DNA of 64,000 nt. It comes from Tetracentron sinense. Its lineage: Eukaryota > Streptophyta > Magnoliopsida > Trochodendrales > Trochodendraceae. The DNA lies in assembly GCA_015143295.1 (NCBI GenBank), contig CM026561.1:42908875-42972874 (forward strand), in the 5' to 3' direction. Both the position numbers and the translations under genes were made by a program. Shown in pieces: positions 1-13,017 of this stretch. The first letter of the stretch is position 1. Each line of letters begins with the position of its first letter. The notes under the pieces were generated by a model that saw nothing but the letters and a program-made list of their open reading frames with translations, made no database searches and was not told the DNA's origin.

Positions 1-236
1 GTAGATTTTTTTAGAACTAAGATATTTTCTATTCATGTACTTACAAGCATATCAATTATCTTCAGAAGGCCAGTTTGTTCTCAAAAATTGTGGCTAAATG
101 CGACTTTGGCAATAGTACTAACTAAATCTCTCAAGAGCTATTGCTGTCCACTTTTTAACCAAAGTGGTACATTACCTATCACGAAGTTCAAAACCATTTT
201 ATAAGTAGCTAATGAAGGAAAAGGGTTGAGGCTGAC

Positions 237-3200
237 CTGTACATGCATAACAAGAAATGCCGTGGCAGCCATGAATCCCAAGTGTAGAACAAAAGGAAGA
301 ACTAAGATGGATGAGTATCCTGACTTTACTGGAAATAAAAATGACTCCTTTTCTAATGGCAGGGGATTCTTAAGAGAATCAGTAAACTCTTCTTTGCTCT
401 TTTGTTTCCTCCGTCTAATTGCTTGATCTTCTGTTAAAAATGAAATAATAGCTTAAGAATGTTGTCTGTGTTGTGCAATCAAGATGGGATAAAGAAAGTA
501 GAATGATATATGGCATCTCCCGAAAAGGCAAAAATATGTATTTTACAACATGAGCAGCATGATACTTCTTGGTTTCCAAAAAAGGCCACTGTTAGCAACT
601 TATCCGAATTAGCTTCCTCCATCACACAAATTTTCTATTTACAAAAAGACAAATAACATCTACAATAATTGCTAGCTGTATATGGAAAATAACAAAAATA
701 TTCCCTTGTGACCATGTCCTGTGATTTCAATGGACAATGCATCAATATTTCTCTTAATCTTTCAACACAAGAATGTCCTCAAGTTTCTAGCTAAAAATCA
801 CAATCAAATACTCATCAAACGATGTATAACTAAGCTAGCTATATATATAGCACAGTACAATATAACAGTTTTAATTGAATAGAACTGATCCTTTCAAAAT
901 TACTAATGTCCAAAACCCAGGAGTTTTGTCGATTTTAATATACCAAGTTTACTACTCATGAAGTAAGGGAAATTCATCTATCCATTCAGACACCTAGAAA
1001 GAATGCAGTGCAAAATATATTTGAGCGTAGCAAAGTGGTATTAAAAGTTCATGCAAGTGCAAAAGAAGATATCCTTATAAATACATTAAAGGTAACTCAT
1101 GAGGTAACTTCTGTTCAAAAGTGATCTTTCTCCCCCTTATAAATACGTTAATGGGAACTCGTTAGGCAAATAGTGTTTGAAACTGATACCTCGCAATGCT
1201 TTATGAGAGGAGTTCTCTGAAAACTGAGCAACCTTTGATCTTTGGTCCGTCCCCAGAGTATAAAACACAGAAGCAAAATCTTTTTCCTTGCGAGAAATTC
1301 GGAAACCCAGGGAGAAAAAAATTTCAGGTCGTAACTCTGCATAACGTACAATTGAGAAAAGCGCCAGAGATAATATTGGAGTGGCAAGAAGAAAGTTTGG
1401 CAACTGTTTCAGTTGGAAATATCTCAAGAAACCTACACCCCTGACATAAAAGAAGCGGCCAATGAAATTTAGAAAATAATATCACATAATCTCCTTTCAC
1501 CAGAATGACAAAAATGCCCTTCAGATTTTGGCAGGCAAGTAAAGTGTAATATCATTGTCATTCCTTGCAGTTACTTTGAACCAGATTTATAACTGTCATG
1601 GGCAAACATAAAATATCAACTCTGTATCAGCTATAAACAATGGGTATTGAATACAAGTATAGAACTACTCCACTGATCACCAAATAAATATTTATTTTGG
1701 AATAGGACTCTGGAGCAATTATCAGAAAGATTACAAATTTCAGAATCTTTCATATATCTCAACAACCAGTGCTTCACAAGACGAAGGTGTAAGGCCTCCC
1801 TTCCTTTTTTAAGCCTCACACTCTTTTTTTTTAAAATTAATTAAATTTTTTATAAATGCAGAACATTCAGAAAGTAACCAAAGGCTATAGGCCCCTTTAA
1901 AAAATACACTTTAAAAATGTGGGTCCCACAAGAGAGAAGCGGCAAAAATAAGTTCAATCGGATGATTCTAGATCGTCTAATTAGACCCTAGTTTGTCAGC
2001 ATTAACCCCATAGGGTTCATAGACCAGTATCTCCAACTCCCTTTGACATCTAAGGGAAATCATTAATGTGAAATAGGGCATCAAAACGGTTTCACAAAAC
2101 CCTAAATACGTTGAACAAAACAAGTGAAGTGTTAATTTAAACAAAATTTAAAAGATGTTTAAAAAAAATCTCAGTGCTATGTCAAGAACCCTATTTTGGT
2201 TAATGTGTGAGGCGCATGCCTCATACACAAGCGAGCTTCAAGGAATGTGCACTTCACACTTTTAGGGGTAAGCTTCAGGGATATTTGAGCCTCTAAGGGT
2301 GCAGTTTGAGGCATTTTCAAAACCCTGAGGCATAAGCCTCATATGGATTTAAAATACAAATGCAAACATAAATATGACAAATACTTCAGCTATATTTGGC
2401 AAAAAATCTTTAACAGAATAATAAAAGCATTGAGTTTGAAACTGACAATGGAAATATATAAGAAGACCAGATGGGGGAAGTAACAATTGTTATAGAAACG
2501 AACATACCAATAATGACTTTGAAGATAATTGTACAGTAAAGGCAGTCTTGCTTTGCACCAAGGCCTCATTTCATATGGCATATGTCCAAGACAAATATTG
2601 TAGTATCCATACACTTGAAAAGCAATAAACGGAACAAAAATGCATAAAGATTGTACAGCTCCTGAAATAAGAACCTGCACTGCCAACTAGTAGAGATAAG
2701 GAAATTAATTAGAATAGCATCTTGTCTCATGCACTACCAGGAAAAAAGAAATCAGCTACGAAATAATTGCAATTTGAATAAAAAAATTCCACTGCAATAT
2801 AATTCATAATTGAGGTTAATCTAAAATTGTAGTAATGGATGTCTTAATATTCACACCTTTATTCTTGTGAAAAATTCAAAGAAATGAAAATTTGGTTTTA
2901 TAAGATCTATGGGTTTCATGTGCAACCAGGATTCAAGATCTGAAACTGCACTCGAGCTTGGAAAAAAAGCAATGCAGCTCCTACTGATGTCAAAACTAAA
3001 TTTCAAAGAAGTAGATTCAGCAATAACCATTTACCTACAACAGGTTCCCAAATTGACACTACTTAAACAACAAGAAAAGAGAAAGAAAGGGAATCTGAAG
3101 GAAGAGGCACTTCCTAACATAAGAAGATTTCAAAATCATGAACAGGCTTGTGAGCAATGAAGATGAGAATCCGATGTTGGGAAGGCTGATAGATTTAACA

Positions 3201-6200
3201 TTGCACAATGCTAGTGTTTCATTGCCAATGATATACTGGATAGTGCTTAAATCTACTGATTAAACAAAGCCATAGCAAATTGGAGAAGGCTGAGTTATGC
3301 TCAGATAAGGTAAAGCGTTGACATCTTCATACCCTGCTAAGACCAGTTACACACTTACACTACTAAAGGCATGGCATAAATCTATGAAATTTGGACTTGT
3401 ACCCTGCTCAGACCAGTTACACACTCACACTAATAAAGGCATGGCATAAATCTATGAAATTTAGACTCGCAGGTACATCAGTATCCTACACAGATTCGGG
3501 TGTCTGAGGTGGATATGAAATGTCAACATAATAAGAAAGCTTATCGGTGAAAATTGTAGGCACCTCCTTTTTGCACTCCCCTGTAGGGTCTATAGGATTT
3601 CCTGTGACTTACCAGAGGATCCCTTGAGAACCCAATTCCCGACTTCTACTAAAATGACCAAAATAACCATGAGTTGAAAAATGATAAAAATTCACATGAC
3701 TATTTCAAAAGAACCATTTTATCGTACCGTCACCAAAAAAACTTTTTCTAATAAAATTGAACTCTTTTTAGACCCTCAAAGCTTTCAAAAAATGGTGTAA
3801 TAATTTTAAGGCAATCGTAGGTGACATGTGTCCCCTAGGGCCTGTTCGTGAGAATTAGTTTTTTTGTCAAAAGTGTTTAGGGAAATTTTTAGAAGGTAAA
3901 TCCTCTAAAATTCTAAAGAAAATCCCTAAAAAAATTGCCAAAAAGTTCAAAGGAACGCCGAAGCAAATGAGGAAATTGCCAAAAATCAAAATTAGAAGTT
4001 GTTTGCACCTAGCGGTAGATATTCTACCGCCAACATGTTTTTTAGACCAATTTGAACTTCGAAGTTGGCGGTCATTATTCTACCGCCAGCTACCTGTTTC
4101 TAGATTTTGAACCAATTCGAATATTTGCCCTTAGCAACCCCTATTTTGGACCTCATTACACCTCTGTAAACCCCTCTGCAAGTCCAAATTAATGGTTGAT
4201 TGGAATCAAAGGGAAGTGTTCTAGGGCTCTAGGCTCTGTGACTTCTTTTATTGGGAGATTTTTTTTCAAGGATTCCTCTCTATTCTCTCTATACATCAAC
4301 TTGCATCAAGGAACTTAAGCAATTTGATATTTCTTCCTTCTACCTAGGGCTGTCAATTAGGCCCTCATGTGAGGGTACCCAGACCAACCCAACCCTCAAA
4401 AGCCAGCAAAAGCAAGGGCTTTTTCCCATTTATAAAGCCTGCAAGCCCAAGTGGGCCCAAAAAAACTAGGCGCCCGCTGACATGAGGGTCGGGTTTGGAC
4501 AATAATCCCTATAGCCCTGCCTAGGCCCATGCCCTCAATATATATATATATATATATGATGAATGTAAAAAACAAATCAAACAAAAGAAGTTAGAATCTT
4601 TTAAAGAAAAACTAAAAGCAACCAGTAAAAATCTTCAACTCAAAGAAAAACTAGGCCCATGCCCTCAATATATAATTTCATATTTTTAACTTAAAATTAC
4701 CTATATAACCTTATTTAACAAAATATTTATCGGGGTATGGTAGTATTTTCACTACCATATGCTCCTACTTAAAGACCACCCACCATCAAGAGACTTCTAA
4801 TTCAAATTATCTAGTCACCTCCCTTTCATTCTCTTTATTACTCTATCATCTTTGTAGTCACTCGTCTGCCAGTGGTGGTTTAGAAAAAAAAATTGATAAA
4901 CATCATGACAAAAAAGTTTCTCTTTATCTTCTTTTCAAGCCCAATTTTGACCCTGAGGGCAGGGCTTGAGCCTAGCTAGTTCAGGCCCTGCAAGGGCTTG
5001 GGCCGAACCCTTACGAGTGAAGGCTAGGCTTGGATAGATCCCACTATCCCAGCCCGGCCTGTTGACAGCCTTACTTCTACCTCTAGCAGCTCTATAGGAT
5101 CATTTTAAGTGCTTTCATGTATATGGAAAACCTTCTAAGTTCTAACCCTTGTTTTGTTTTATTCTTATATGTTTTAATAGCTTTTTTATTGAATGGGAGA
5201 AAACATGAGAAGTAATGACTATTGGCTAGCACAACCATGATAAAGGTCTAATTTGGAGTGCTTTTATTTCTGTTTTAATACCATTTTTTGTTGATTTAAT
5301 TAGACATAAGTTAATTAGTTAATCTATAGTTTAACTAAGGGTTTAAATTAAAATTTTGCTTTGAGAGTGTAAATTAGATGAGAATCCCCCCCATTTTCAC
5401 CTCTGGATCAGATCTCAGCCAGAGAATAGATCTGACTTGGGTAATTTACAATCTAGTCTACATCCACTGTTGAACATGCCTCGGTTTGCATGATGCGATC
5501 AACTCCTTATCGAATTTGAAATTTGATGAAATTGAGTTTCTGGATTACATTTGACACCTGGAATCTGAATGTGACCTCTGATTTCAATTCTGAAATCATA
5601 TTCCAGTACCTGGTAGTGCAAACCACAATCTGTTTGGCCTATTGACCTAACCCCAATTTTATTTTATTCTCATTTATTTCTATTTTATTCTTGGTATAAT
5701 TTGGAGAATGTAGGATTCCAAAAGCTCCGGTTATGGACCAGACAAGTCTCTGGTTTGTAGCAGGTTTCTGTGCAACTGTAGCACCGGTCCAGAGACTTGT
5801 CGCAATTTAAAACAATGACACTATTTTTTTGGCCTTTCTGCATTTTGTCAGTTATCAGTTTACAACCACTCTTTTATGAGTATTTGCAGACTGTCGATAG
5901 AAGATCTACCGCCAGCACAGTGTTTGCATTGTTTCAGCAGATTGCCTTGGGAATTGTGCCCCACAATGCACTATTCTGGAATTTTTGCGATATTCCCCAG
6001 ATTTTCAGATTCTGACCATTCCTTTTCAATTTAGTTATGACCCTTGGTTTAACCTAGGCTTGCCAATACCCCATGCACTACCCCTAAATGAGCTTAAACT
6101 ACTAAGGTCATTAAAAAAATACAGAAGTTAAAAGTCCTAAAAAATAGTCAAGCATGCTTGGAACTACATGACATTTTGTTTAAAAAATAAAAAATATTGA

Positions 6201-9200
6201 AATGGGCAGGTAGGCAGCCCCATGCAGGTTCATCTCCCCTAGGATAGAAATTTAGGTTAGTTTCCTTTTTTGATATTTTAACATTTTGTTAAAAAAAATT
6301 GAAATTGGCATGATCATATTTCAGGATGAAGGATGTTTGTCTTAGCATGTTCTTATCCTTACTTTGTAACTATTTTAGCATGATTGTTTATTTTAGCATG
6401 TTTTTAAAATAGAAAATTCCATTAAGGTTTCCACTTGTTTAATTTGGATTTAGGCAATAGGTAACCACATTTTGGTGGATGTCCAAGGGTGCCTAACACC
6501 TTCCCTTAGACATAAGTGAATCTCTTACCTAGATTTCGAAATGTAGCCCTTGCCTTATCCATCAAATTTAGGATTTTTATTTTCCCTCAAAGTTAGAATA
6601 GGAGGCGACTCTAAATTTTGGTAATTTTTCATTATTTCTTATTAGGGTTTTTCCCGATTTAGAATGGTGCTAAATTCCATATTCACAAAAGCATACGTAT
6701 TGTGTAATAAATATGCTTCACTTATTTCCATAAAAGTAAAAGCTCACATCTGACAGACACTCCATATTCTTTATGTATGTGGGCTACTACAACATAACTT
6801 ATCATTGATTTAGCACAGTTTGTATCTGTCTAAGTGTGTTCTTTCCATATTCTTTATATGTACGTGGCGATTAAATATCTTATGGTTATCATGTACATAT
6901 ACGAACTACCTTCCAAAAAAAAATGTATGTATTCGAACGTTCTAACGTTGTTCCTTGGTTTTCTATTGTTATCATATATTCACCCGATGTCTGTGTTTGA
7001 CGCAAAAAGATATATCCATGTCAAAACCTAGTCAAGTTAACTATAATATATATTATCAATTCCAAATATAGTAATAAACACAATTTAGAAAAAGTACAAA
7101 ATTATAGAAGTTTAAAGAGCTGTAAAAATAAGATGATTTAATAGGACAAATAAAGTTACAGTTTTCTAATACATTATGATACGTGTCTGATTTTTATCGT
7201 ATTTAACATGAATTTACTCCATTTTTAGTTTTTTCTAACTCTAATCTTATTGTCTCATCAAATACATCATTGCTCTCACCATTTAATTTAGAAATTCTAT
7301 CATTTTTTAGTATTGGAAATTTTATATTATCTTTTTTGCTAAGGAAAATAATTTATTAAAACATATAAGAAAATTCAAATAAGAAGAATATGAAAGTAAA
7401 ATTACAAAATTTACTGAATTTTCCATGCCCCAATATAAGTTCATCTTAAAGACTTGCCTTCTCATTAGCTGATCTTGAGACAAGAAACAACAAGATGTTC
7501 ATGCTAAGGGCCACTCACAGATTTCTCAAATGATGTTTGATAGTCCCCAAGGGCCTTTTCTTTTACTGGAAGCCCAAGCTAGCCTGTTGGTAATCACCTT
7601 CCACAACCAAGCTCTTGTGGACACAGTCCATTGCAATTCTAAGGCCATGGAATAGAGACAAGGATTTGACTTTGTTAAGTTGCTAACCCCAAGGGGTCCT
7701 AAAAAAGTAAACATGGTCCTACATCCGTTATCTATACAAAGTACAACCCTTCCCGCACTGCACTAGATTACCAAAAGAGTCCCCATCGAATTAAGTTTCA
7801 TTTCATTCTCCTTTGAAGTTTCCATTCCATGCACGACCTTTGAGAGTAAATGAATATCCCACCTTCCTCCTACTCTCAATAGATCATTACAACTAACATC
7901 ATGAAACTCTTTCAAATAAAGGATCTAATAAGAGACCATCATTTAATATTCTCAAAGAGTCTTGGGGTGCTTGAGGTCTTATTTTTGAAGCTCCTCCTAT
8001 TCCTCTACTCCCATATTCCCCAAAGAATAGCTAAGAAGGTAGATTTCCAAGGCATTCTTCCTCGCCTACAAAATGGAACCCTGTACTTTTGGCTCACCAA
8101 GTCAATAATATTAATGACTATATTGTACCAATAAGACATTGATACATAAATGCACGTACATGTCATCATGCGTCCACAATGTGCTTACAAGTGTTCCACA
8201 TGTCTCCGACAAAAAAAAGTTCAAGAATGGAGTACATTGATACATAAATGCACATACATGTCATCATGCGTCCACAAAGTGCTTACAAGTGGTCCACATG
8301 TCTCAGATAAAAAAATTCCAAGAACAGAGTGTACATAGATGTGGAACAGAACATATGCAAAGAACTATTTACATAAAAGGAAGTGATAGCACTAATCGCA
8401 TCAACCATTAATTGTCCTTAATCAGGTAAAGTCAAAATACTTTTTAGTGGGCCCCACATCCAAAATGTGTTTGACTTTCTATTTAAGGGGCGACTAATGG
8501 TTGCCGTGATTGGGGCTAACATTTTCCTTGCATAAATTATAGAAATAAATACCCATCATGTTTTAGCCTTACATTCTCTATAAATTTTCAACTAAAACAA
8601 GCACTAGATTTTAACTATAACTTGATTAATCAACATGGAAGCAAAAGAATATAACAGACTTACACCAACACGACCTTCATGGAAGATAGCATCATGAGCC
8701 TGATGCATAGCCTGGAAACAGAAATAGCCAGCATTAAGCACCCCATTTGACCTTGCAGAAGCAGAGAGGGCAAGTAGAATCACAGCCATCGTGTTTGAAC
8801 CAGATATTAGGTGGTATAGCCCTCCAAATGAAAATAAGGCATACAGACTTTCAGAATATCTGCCAAATCAGAAGGACAGACTAAACAATTAGTTTAATCA
8901 TTTACACCCTGGCAACAATCCCTTCTTATTTAGTTTAAAATGAAGAGAATGAGGAGATTACAATGATGAATAGAATATGGAAGCTGGATTGAAGCAAAAC
9001 AAAATGGATGCTCTGAATGCTGCCCCCGTGTCCTTTAAAATAATAACTGAAAGCCTGCAAAAATGATAGGCCATAAACAATATATAGAAATTCTAATTTT
9101 AGAGGAAACATGAATGTGAAAAACATCAATGTACTTTGGGAATTCTTTCCCCTAGCTGCTTCTTTTCCTAATAAATTCATTTTAGCGAAAATAAACAGTC

Positions 9201-11586
9201 AAACCATGTGATGATTAAAGAATTTAATCCAGCTTTTAGGATTACAAAGGAGTATAATTGCATATCCAAAAGTTCAGTTAAAGTAAGTGGAAATTTATTT
9301 TTTTCTAACCAACACATGAATGAAACTAAAGCATCAATCCCCAGCCACTTACAAAATAAGAACTTGATGCTTTTACCGAGAAAACTGGGAAAGTTATTAA
9401 GACTAAGGTGGCAAAATCCCCTGTCAAGCTTGAAAAATATCCCAAAATCTTTAACTATAACAAGTTACCAGCATGATCCTTGCAGTAGTTCTCTTGGCTT
9501 TTGTTGGAAAATTACAAGTGGATATTATCAGGCGAAAAATCATAGGCCATGATAGTGAATCGATGCAGCTAGTTAGAGCTTAGCAACTTGGAGCCTTTTT
9601 AGCTTGAGTATATTTAAATTAGATTATCCTTTACAGTTAATAATTAAAAATTTTAAACCAGACAAGCATACTAAAAATTTTAAACCAGACAAGCATACCT
9701 GAATCATATCACTTGACCAATGGAACATCATCAGTCCTTATTTCGTATTAACATACTTAGAAAATCAATAAAATTAATAGAAGTTTGCTTGTTTCTCCAA
9801 ATATGAAGAAAGTGGTAGGACTTTACGATTTCCTCTTCCTTGTCAAGACACCACATGGTCCTAGAGTGGACGTAATCCAGTGTCCAGATCAAGTTGGCCT
9901 TTGTGTTGTGATTGACTATTTTCCTCGTGGAGTTCACCAAATCATAGTCAACTTGGTCAAAATATTGATCCTCTGGTTTTATTTTTAAAGGAAGACCCTA
10001 CCTGGCTTATATCTCTTGCTCTCTATCTTGAGTCATGTGACAAAAATATTCCTCGACCAAATGCATAAACATAATGCAACGGCTGGAAAAAATTAAAACT
10101 CATATAGTGTATTATAGTAACCTCCTACTGCCATGCATGTGCAGTACCTGCTATGTTTTTTTTTTTTCCAGTTTTGGCATCCATAATGTTTATTATTTCA
10201 TTAAATCATTTCATTTTGCATGAATTTTGTCATGCTGCCATTATGGGTAGGAGGATGTGAGCAATGCTAGTGACTTTATATGTATTGTATTAATCTATGA
10301 TGTTTTAATAATTACCACTTTGACACATCACATGATAGTTTAGACAATCAAGCTTTTTTCCAATTGCCACAACTCTACACCTCCACCTAATTGTTAGACA
10401 CCAGAATGTAAGTCGCACTGCCATGTGAGGATTAACAAGTTTCAGTTTACCCATCACATAGTAGGTCATAGAACTGATGGCTTTTGGCTCCTACATCTCC
10501 CACTTGGATATTATGCCCGGTATGTTCTTAATTGCTTCTCAAGCCTATTAAGAACACATGTTTCCTAAAATTCTAAAAACACGTGGTTTATCTTCCAGCC
10601 AACTATACAACTTGTAACACCTCATTCTTTTGCATCGCATCTTGCGAGATATTGTGCGTCTCTTTGGGGATTAGGACTGATCCAAATGGGTTGGGGACAC
10701 CTTGAGTAATTTAAAAAAAAAAACTTATACAGGCCTATATTTCTCTCCAAAGCATACTTCGCTATTTCTTTCCATTGTACCGATAAGTATATGACAGTGA
10801 TTATCACAAAGGGAACTTGTAGTTGCAGGAATCTTCTCTACAACAAGATGCAAGTGTCAACCATACTAAACCATTTACTTTCTTCTTGGGATTATGTCAT
10901 TGTCGTAATTAATCTTTCAGCTACTACTATCACAAATGCATTGTGTTGGGAGTAGACGCTATCACCATTGACAATTTTAAAAAATTCAACAATTCAAATT
11001 TTCCAATACATACAAAGCACCCCTTTTATATTTTTCTCAACGTTGACGGTTTGACGTTTCAGAAAATTTCATGGTGTGGGACAATCATACTCAAAACAGA
11101 CAGAAATTAATCATGACTAAATCCCAATTTGGGGCGTTTGGATTGGTTTTTTTGGGCCAAAAATCAATTCTGGTAAAATTGATTGTGTATAAATTAATGG
11201 TCAAATAATCATTTTTTCATATAATAGTGTTCGAAGAATTCGTAGGTGAGTCTCTCAAACTATTATTTAAAAAAATGATTATTTGATCATGAATTTCTAC
11301 ACAATCAATTTTATCAGAATTGATTTTTGGCCAAAAAAATCCAATCCAAACGCCACCTGAATAGTGTCCAAATATCTAAAAACGAACAAGCAATCAACTC
11401 ACCTGTACAAATAAACCGCTGCAAACAAAAATGCAACGTTATTGATAAAATAGCCCGATAAACCCAAAACCGCTCTGTATCCAATAACTGGAATCAATGG
11501 CGCGAAAACTGGAACATAACACATCACAAACCATTTCAACTCTACAATTCCCACAAAAACACGAATAATAAAATTCCAAGATTGAA

Positions 11587-11618
<32 letters not shown>

Positions 11619-11991
11619 ATTGAATTCGCTCACCGGTTCGGGATAACAAACGAATGCAGATCGGGAAAATAGGTAAGAAGGCGTAGGTCTGTTCGTATTC
11701 GTATCCGCAGAGCGCGATCCTGAGGAAGTAGACTCCATCCCACACAATGCTGTCTTCGATCGCTGATCCGATTCTCGGCCATAGAACTGATTCTACCGCC
11801 GGAGAGGGATGGGTGGTGTTTGAAGAGAGGCAATTAGGGTTTAAGGAGGCGGAGGTGTCGTAGGGACTGATGAGAGACCTCCAGAACACGATTAGGACGA
11901 AAAGGAGAACCCTTGAAGCAATGGCAGCTCGGAATACACTGTGGGATCGTTCCGGTTCCTTGGTTTCTGAAATTGAGGAATCGTTCGACAT
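237..11991 (-). CDS. PIGV: GPI mannosyltransferase 2 (PIG-V type), seven exons, 3' end off the window
   Basis: Exons read on the minus strand: 11991-11634, 11508-11403, 9054-8962, 8859-8666, 2679-2508, 1440-1190 and 430-237. Every junction is GT-AG and every codon phase carries over, giving 456 codons without a stop. The product matches plant PIG-V, the ER membrane enzyme that adds the second mannose to the GPI anchor precursor. Visible family signatures are VWDGVYFLRIA and GYEYEQTYAFLP in exon 1 (the lumenal catalytic region of this GT-C family), FCFNPASIFYSS across exon 3, SARSNGVLNAGYFCFQ in exon 4, YGYYNICLG and MRPWCKARLPLLYNY in exon 5, and RYFQLKQLPNFLLA in exon 6. Exon 7 ends at FLVMHVQ; the C-terminal exon, normally the last roughly 50 residues, was not found in bases 1-236 and must lie to the left. 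The start at 11991 is the first Met of the frame. Intron 4 is 5986 bp and full of repeats. The gene looks functional. Confidence 0.93.
2680..4336. other. PIG-V intron 4, left part: no gene seen
   Basis: AT-rich intron sequence downstream (in gene sense) of the hAT element. Apart from the 70-bp duplication at 3331-3470 and a short palindrome-like stretch around 4013-4095 with repeated TCTACCGCC motifs on both strands, no coding or structured feature is supported. Confidence 0.6.
3331..3470. repeat. 70-bp tandem duplication inside PIG-V intron 4
   Basis: Two adjacent copies, 3331-3400 and 3401-3470, both beginning ACCCTGCT and containing AAAGGCATGGCATAAATC. They differ at only a few positions, so the duplication is recent. 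No coding potential. Confidence 0.85.
4345..5073. mobile_element. Non-autonomous hAT-type element, 729 bp, in PIG-V intron 4
   Basis: The ends are TAGGGCTGTCAA on the left and TTGACAGCCTTA on the right, inverted copies with one mismatch. The element is flanked by a perfect 8-bp direct repeat CTTCTACC (4337-4344 and 5074-5081), the target-site size of hAT transposons. The inside is non-coding, rich in GGGCC/GGCCC-type blocks, with a (TA)n run near 4540-4557 and a phrase AGGCCCATGCCCTCAATATA present twice. No transposase is present, so it would depend on an autonomous hAT. Confidence 0.8.
5082..7400. other. PIG-V intron 4, middle part: no gene seen
   Basis: AT-rich intronic sequence. Open frames here are short and none resembles a known family. 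No clear repeats beyond low-complexity runs. Confidence 0.55.
7526..8110 (-). mobile_element. Degenerate non-LTR (LINE) retrotransposon remnant in PIG-V intron 4
   Basis: On the minus strand around 8040-7960 a frame reads FLAILWGIWE, stop, RNRRSFKN, which fits the W-x-IW-x-ERN block near the C terminus of plant LINE ORF2 proteins. A second minus-strand stretch at 7714-7526 reads GVSNLTKSNPCLYSMALELQW, loosely like the LGIKNL/NKALLxKWLW block. In an intact LINE that block comes before IWxERN, whereas here it follows, so the remnant is rearranged or two fragments lie next to each other. Stops confirm that it is dead. Confidence 0.45.
8136..8333. repeat. 98-bp tandem duplication in PIG-V intron 4
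   Basis: Copies at 8136-8233 and 8234-8333 share ACATTGATACATAAATGCAC and CATGTCATCATGCGTCCACA, with a handful of substitutions. Non-coding. Confidence 0.85.
8388..8520. repeat. Imperfect inverted repeat, MITE-like, in PIG-V intron 4
   Basis: The left arm CTAATCGCATCAACCATTAA pairs imperfectly with the right arm around TTAGTCGCC/CCATTAG read backwards (8495-8520). The arms are about 30 bp and the centre contains GGGCCCCACATCC. No target duplication could be made out, so an element origin is likely but not shown. Confidence 0.4.
9055..11132. other. PIG-V intron 2, left part: no gene seen
   Basis: Intron between exon 2 and exon 3 of PIG-V. A 26-bp phrase ending ACCAGACAAGCATAC is present twice in tandem around 9645-9700. 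No open frame resembles a known protein. Confidence 0.55.
11133..11354. mobile_element. Foldback MITE, 222 bp, in PIG-V intron 2
   Basis: The element is almost entirely palindromic. GGCGTTTGGATTGG at 11133 pairs with CCAATCCAAACGCC ending at 11354, and pairing continues for about 95 bp per arm (through CCAAAAATCAATTCTG and AAATAATCATTTTTT), leaving a short loop around 11235-11260. It could form a very stable hairpin in the pre-mRNA. It ends 49 bp inside the exon 2 donor site. No exact target duplication is visible. Confidence 0.8.
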
Positions 11992-12035
11992 GGATCCAAG
12001 CGATAGCGAGAAAGAGTTTGTTTGAGAAAATGTGT

Positions 12036-12200
12036 CCCATCTTTGAAAATATAGGCGTGTATTCGAGCCCAGCCGGGCCTGGGCTTGAACATGTTCGAGC
12101 TCGGTCTGGGCTTGAACATGTTCGAGCTCGGTCTGAGCTTGATTCGACCCATATGTTTGGACTTAAGCTTGATTTCAACAAGCTTGATCGAGCTTTATTT
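12036..12200. repeat. Degenerate repeat with short tandem copies upstream of PIG-V
   Basis: The phrase GGGCTTGAACATGTTCGAGC is present twice in tandem (from about 12080 and 12109), followed by related AAGCTTGATTTC/AAGCTTGATCGAGC words. This CAAGCTC/GAGCTTG vocabulary also appears at 14290-14465 and 50080-50660, suggesting one degraded repeat family. It occupies the proximal upstream region of the PIG-V start. Confidence 0.5.
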
Positions 12201-12548
12201 ATGCTCTGTTGATGATGGTTAATAAAGATCATGACACGTGGCTCAATAGAAGATAATGAAGCCAAAAATATTTTGATTATTGAAGATTTTCCCGAATGAT
12301 TTGACAGCAGTTTTCCTACTAATAATGTTGAAGATGTCCCAATTTATATGTTTTCAAAATATTTTGATCAAAATGTTTTCAAAAGCTTTCAAGATTCAAA
12401 TATCACATACTGATGTTCAGTTATCTATGCTTATGAACGATGATTTAAGCTTTTATCCTGATGATTATTCCTCATAATTGTGATGTCACCTCAACGCTAT
12501 TGATGTTGTCTCAACTGATCGAGCGTCCTTAATATTGTTATAGTTCTA

Positions 12549-12645
12549 ATGTCTTTCTTATGGCTTCAATGCTTCTCTTATGGCTCTAATGTCTCTGTTA
12601 TGGCTCCAACGCCTTTCTTATGGCTCGAACACCTTTCTGATGCTT
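12549..12645. repeat. Short minisatellite, about 18-bp unit
   Basis: About five imperfect copies of a unit like TCTTATGGCTCCAATGC in a row. The frame reads repeated FLWLQ/SYGSN-like words, but this comes from the repeat rather than from a gene. Confidence 0.7.
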
Positions 12646-12904
12646 CAATCAAAACTCCAAATTGCTTTGTCAAGGGGACGAGAGGTATGGATTGTACCCC
12701 CCCCCCCCTCCCTCGTGGGAATGAGCGTGCGCTTTCCCCCCATTACATATTTGCTCTGGGCTAACAAGTTGTCAGACATGAAAGATTTGGGATGACGTCT
12801 TCCCCATTTCCTTGTGAGCTATGCGAGGGTTGTGTCCTTCATAGTCTCATTCTCTTACCCCACTAGTAGTATGAGGCTTGACAACAGATGCAAGTTCCAC
12901 CCTA

Positions 12905-13017
12905 GGTAGGGTGTCTTCGTCCAGCACCTACGATTGTCTCTTTTGGACTTGAGATTATTAGGGCAGGGTGCATTCGTCCAGCACCTATGATTGTCTCTAT
13001 TGGACTTGAGATTATTA
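12905..13017. repeat. 59-bp tandem duplication
   Basis: Two copies containing AGGGTG, then CGTCCAGCACCTA, GATTGTCTCT and TGGACTTGAGATTATTA, starting near 12905 and 12964. Non-coding. Confidence 0.75.

Noticed and set aside
11439-11747. Separate 102-codon minus-strand ORF starting MCGMESTSSGS
   Set aside because: It runs through exon 1 of PIG-V in another frame, across the intron and into exon 2. The spliced PIG-V reading explains the region better.
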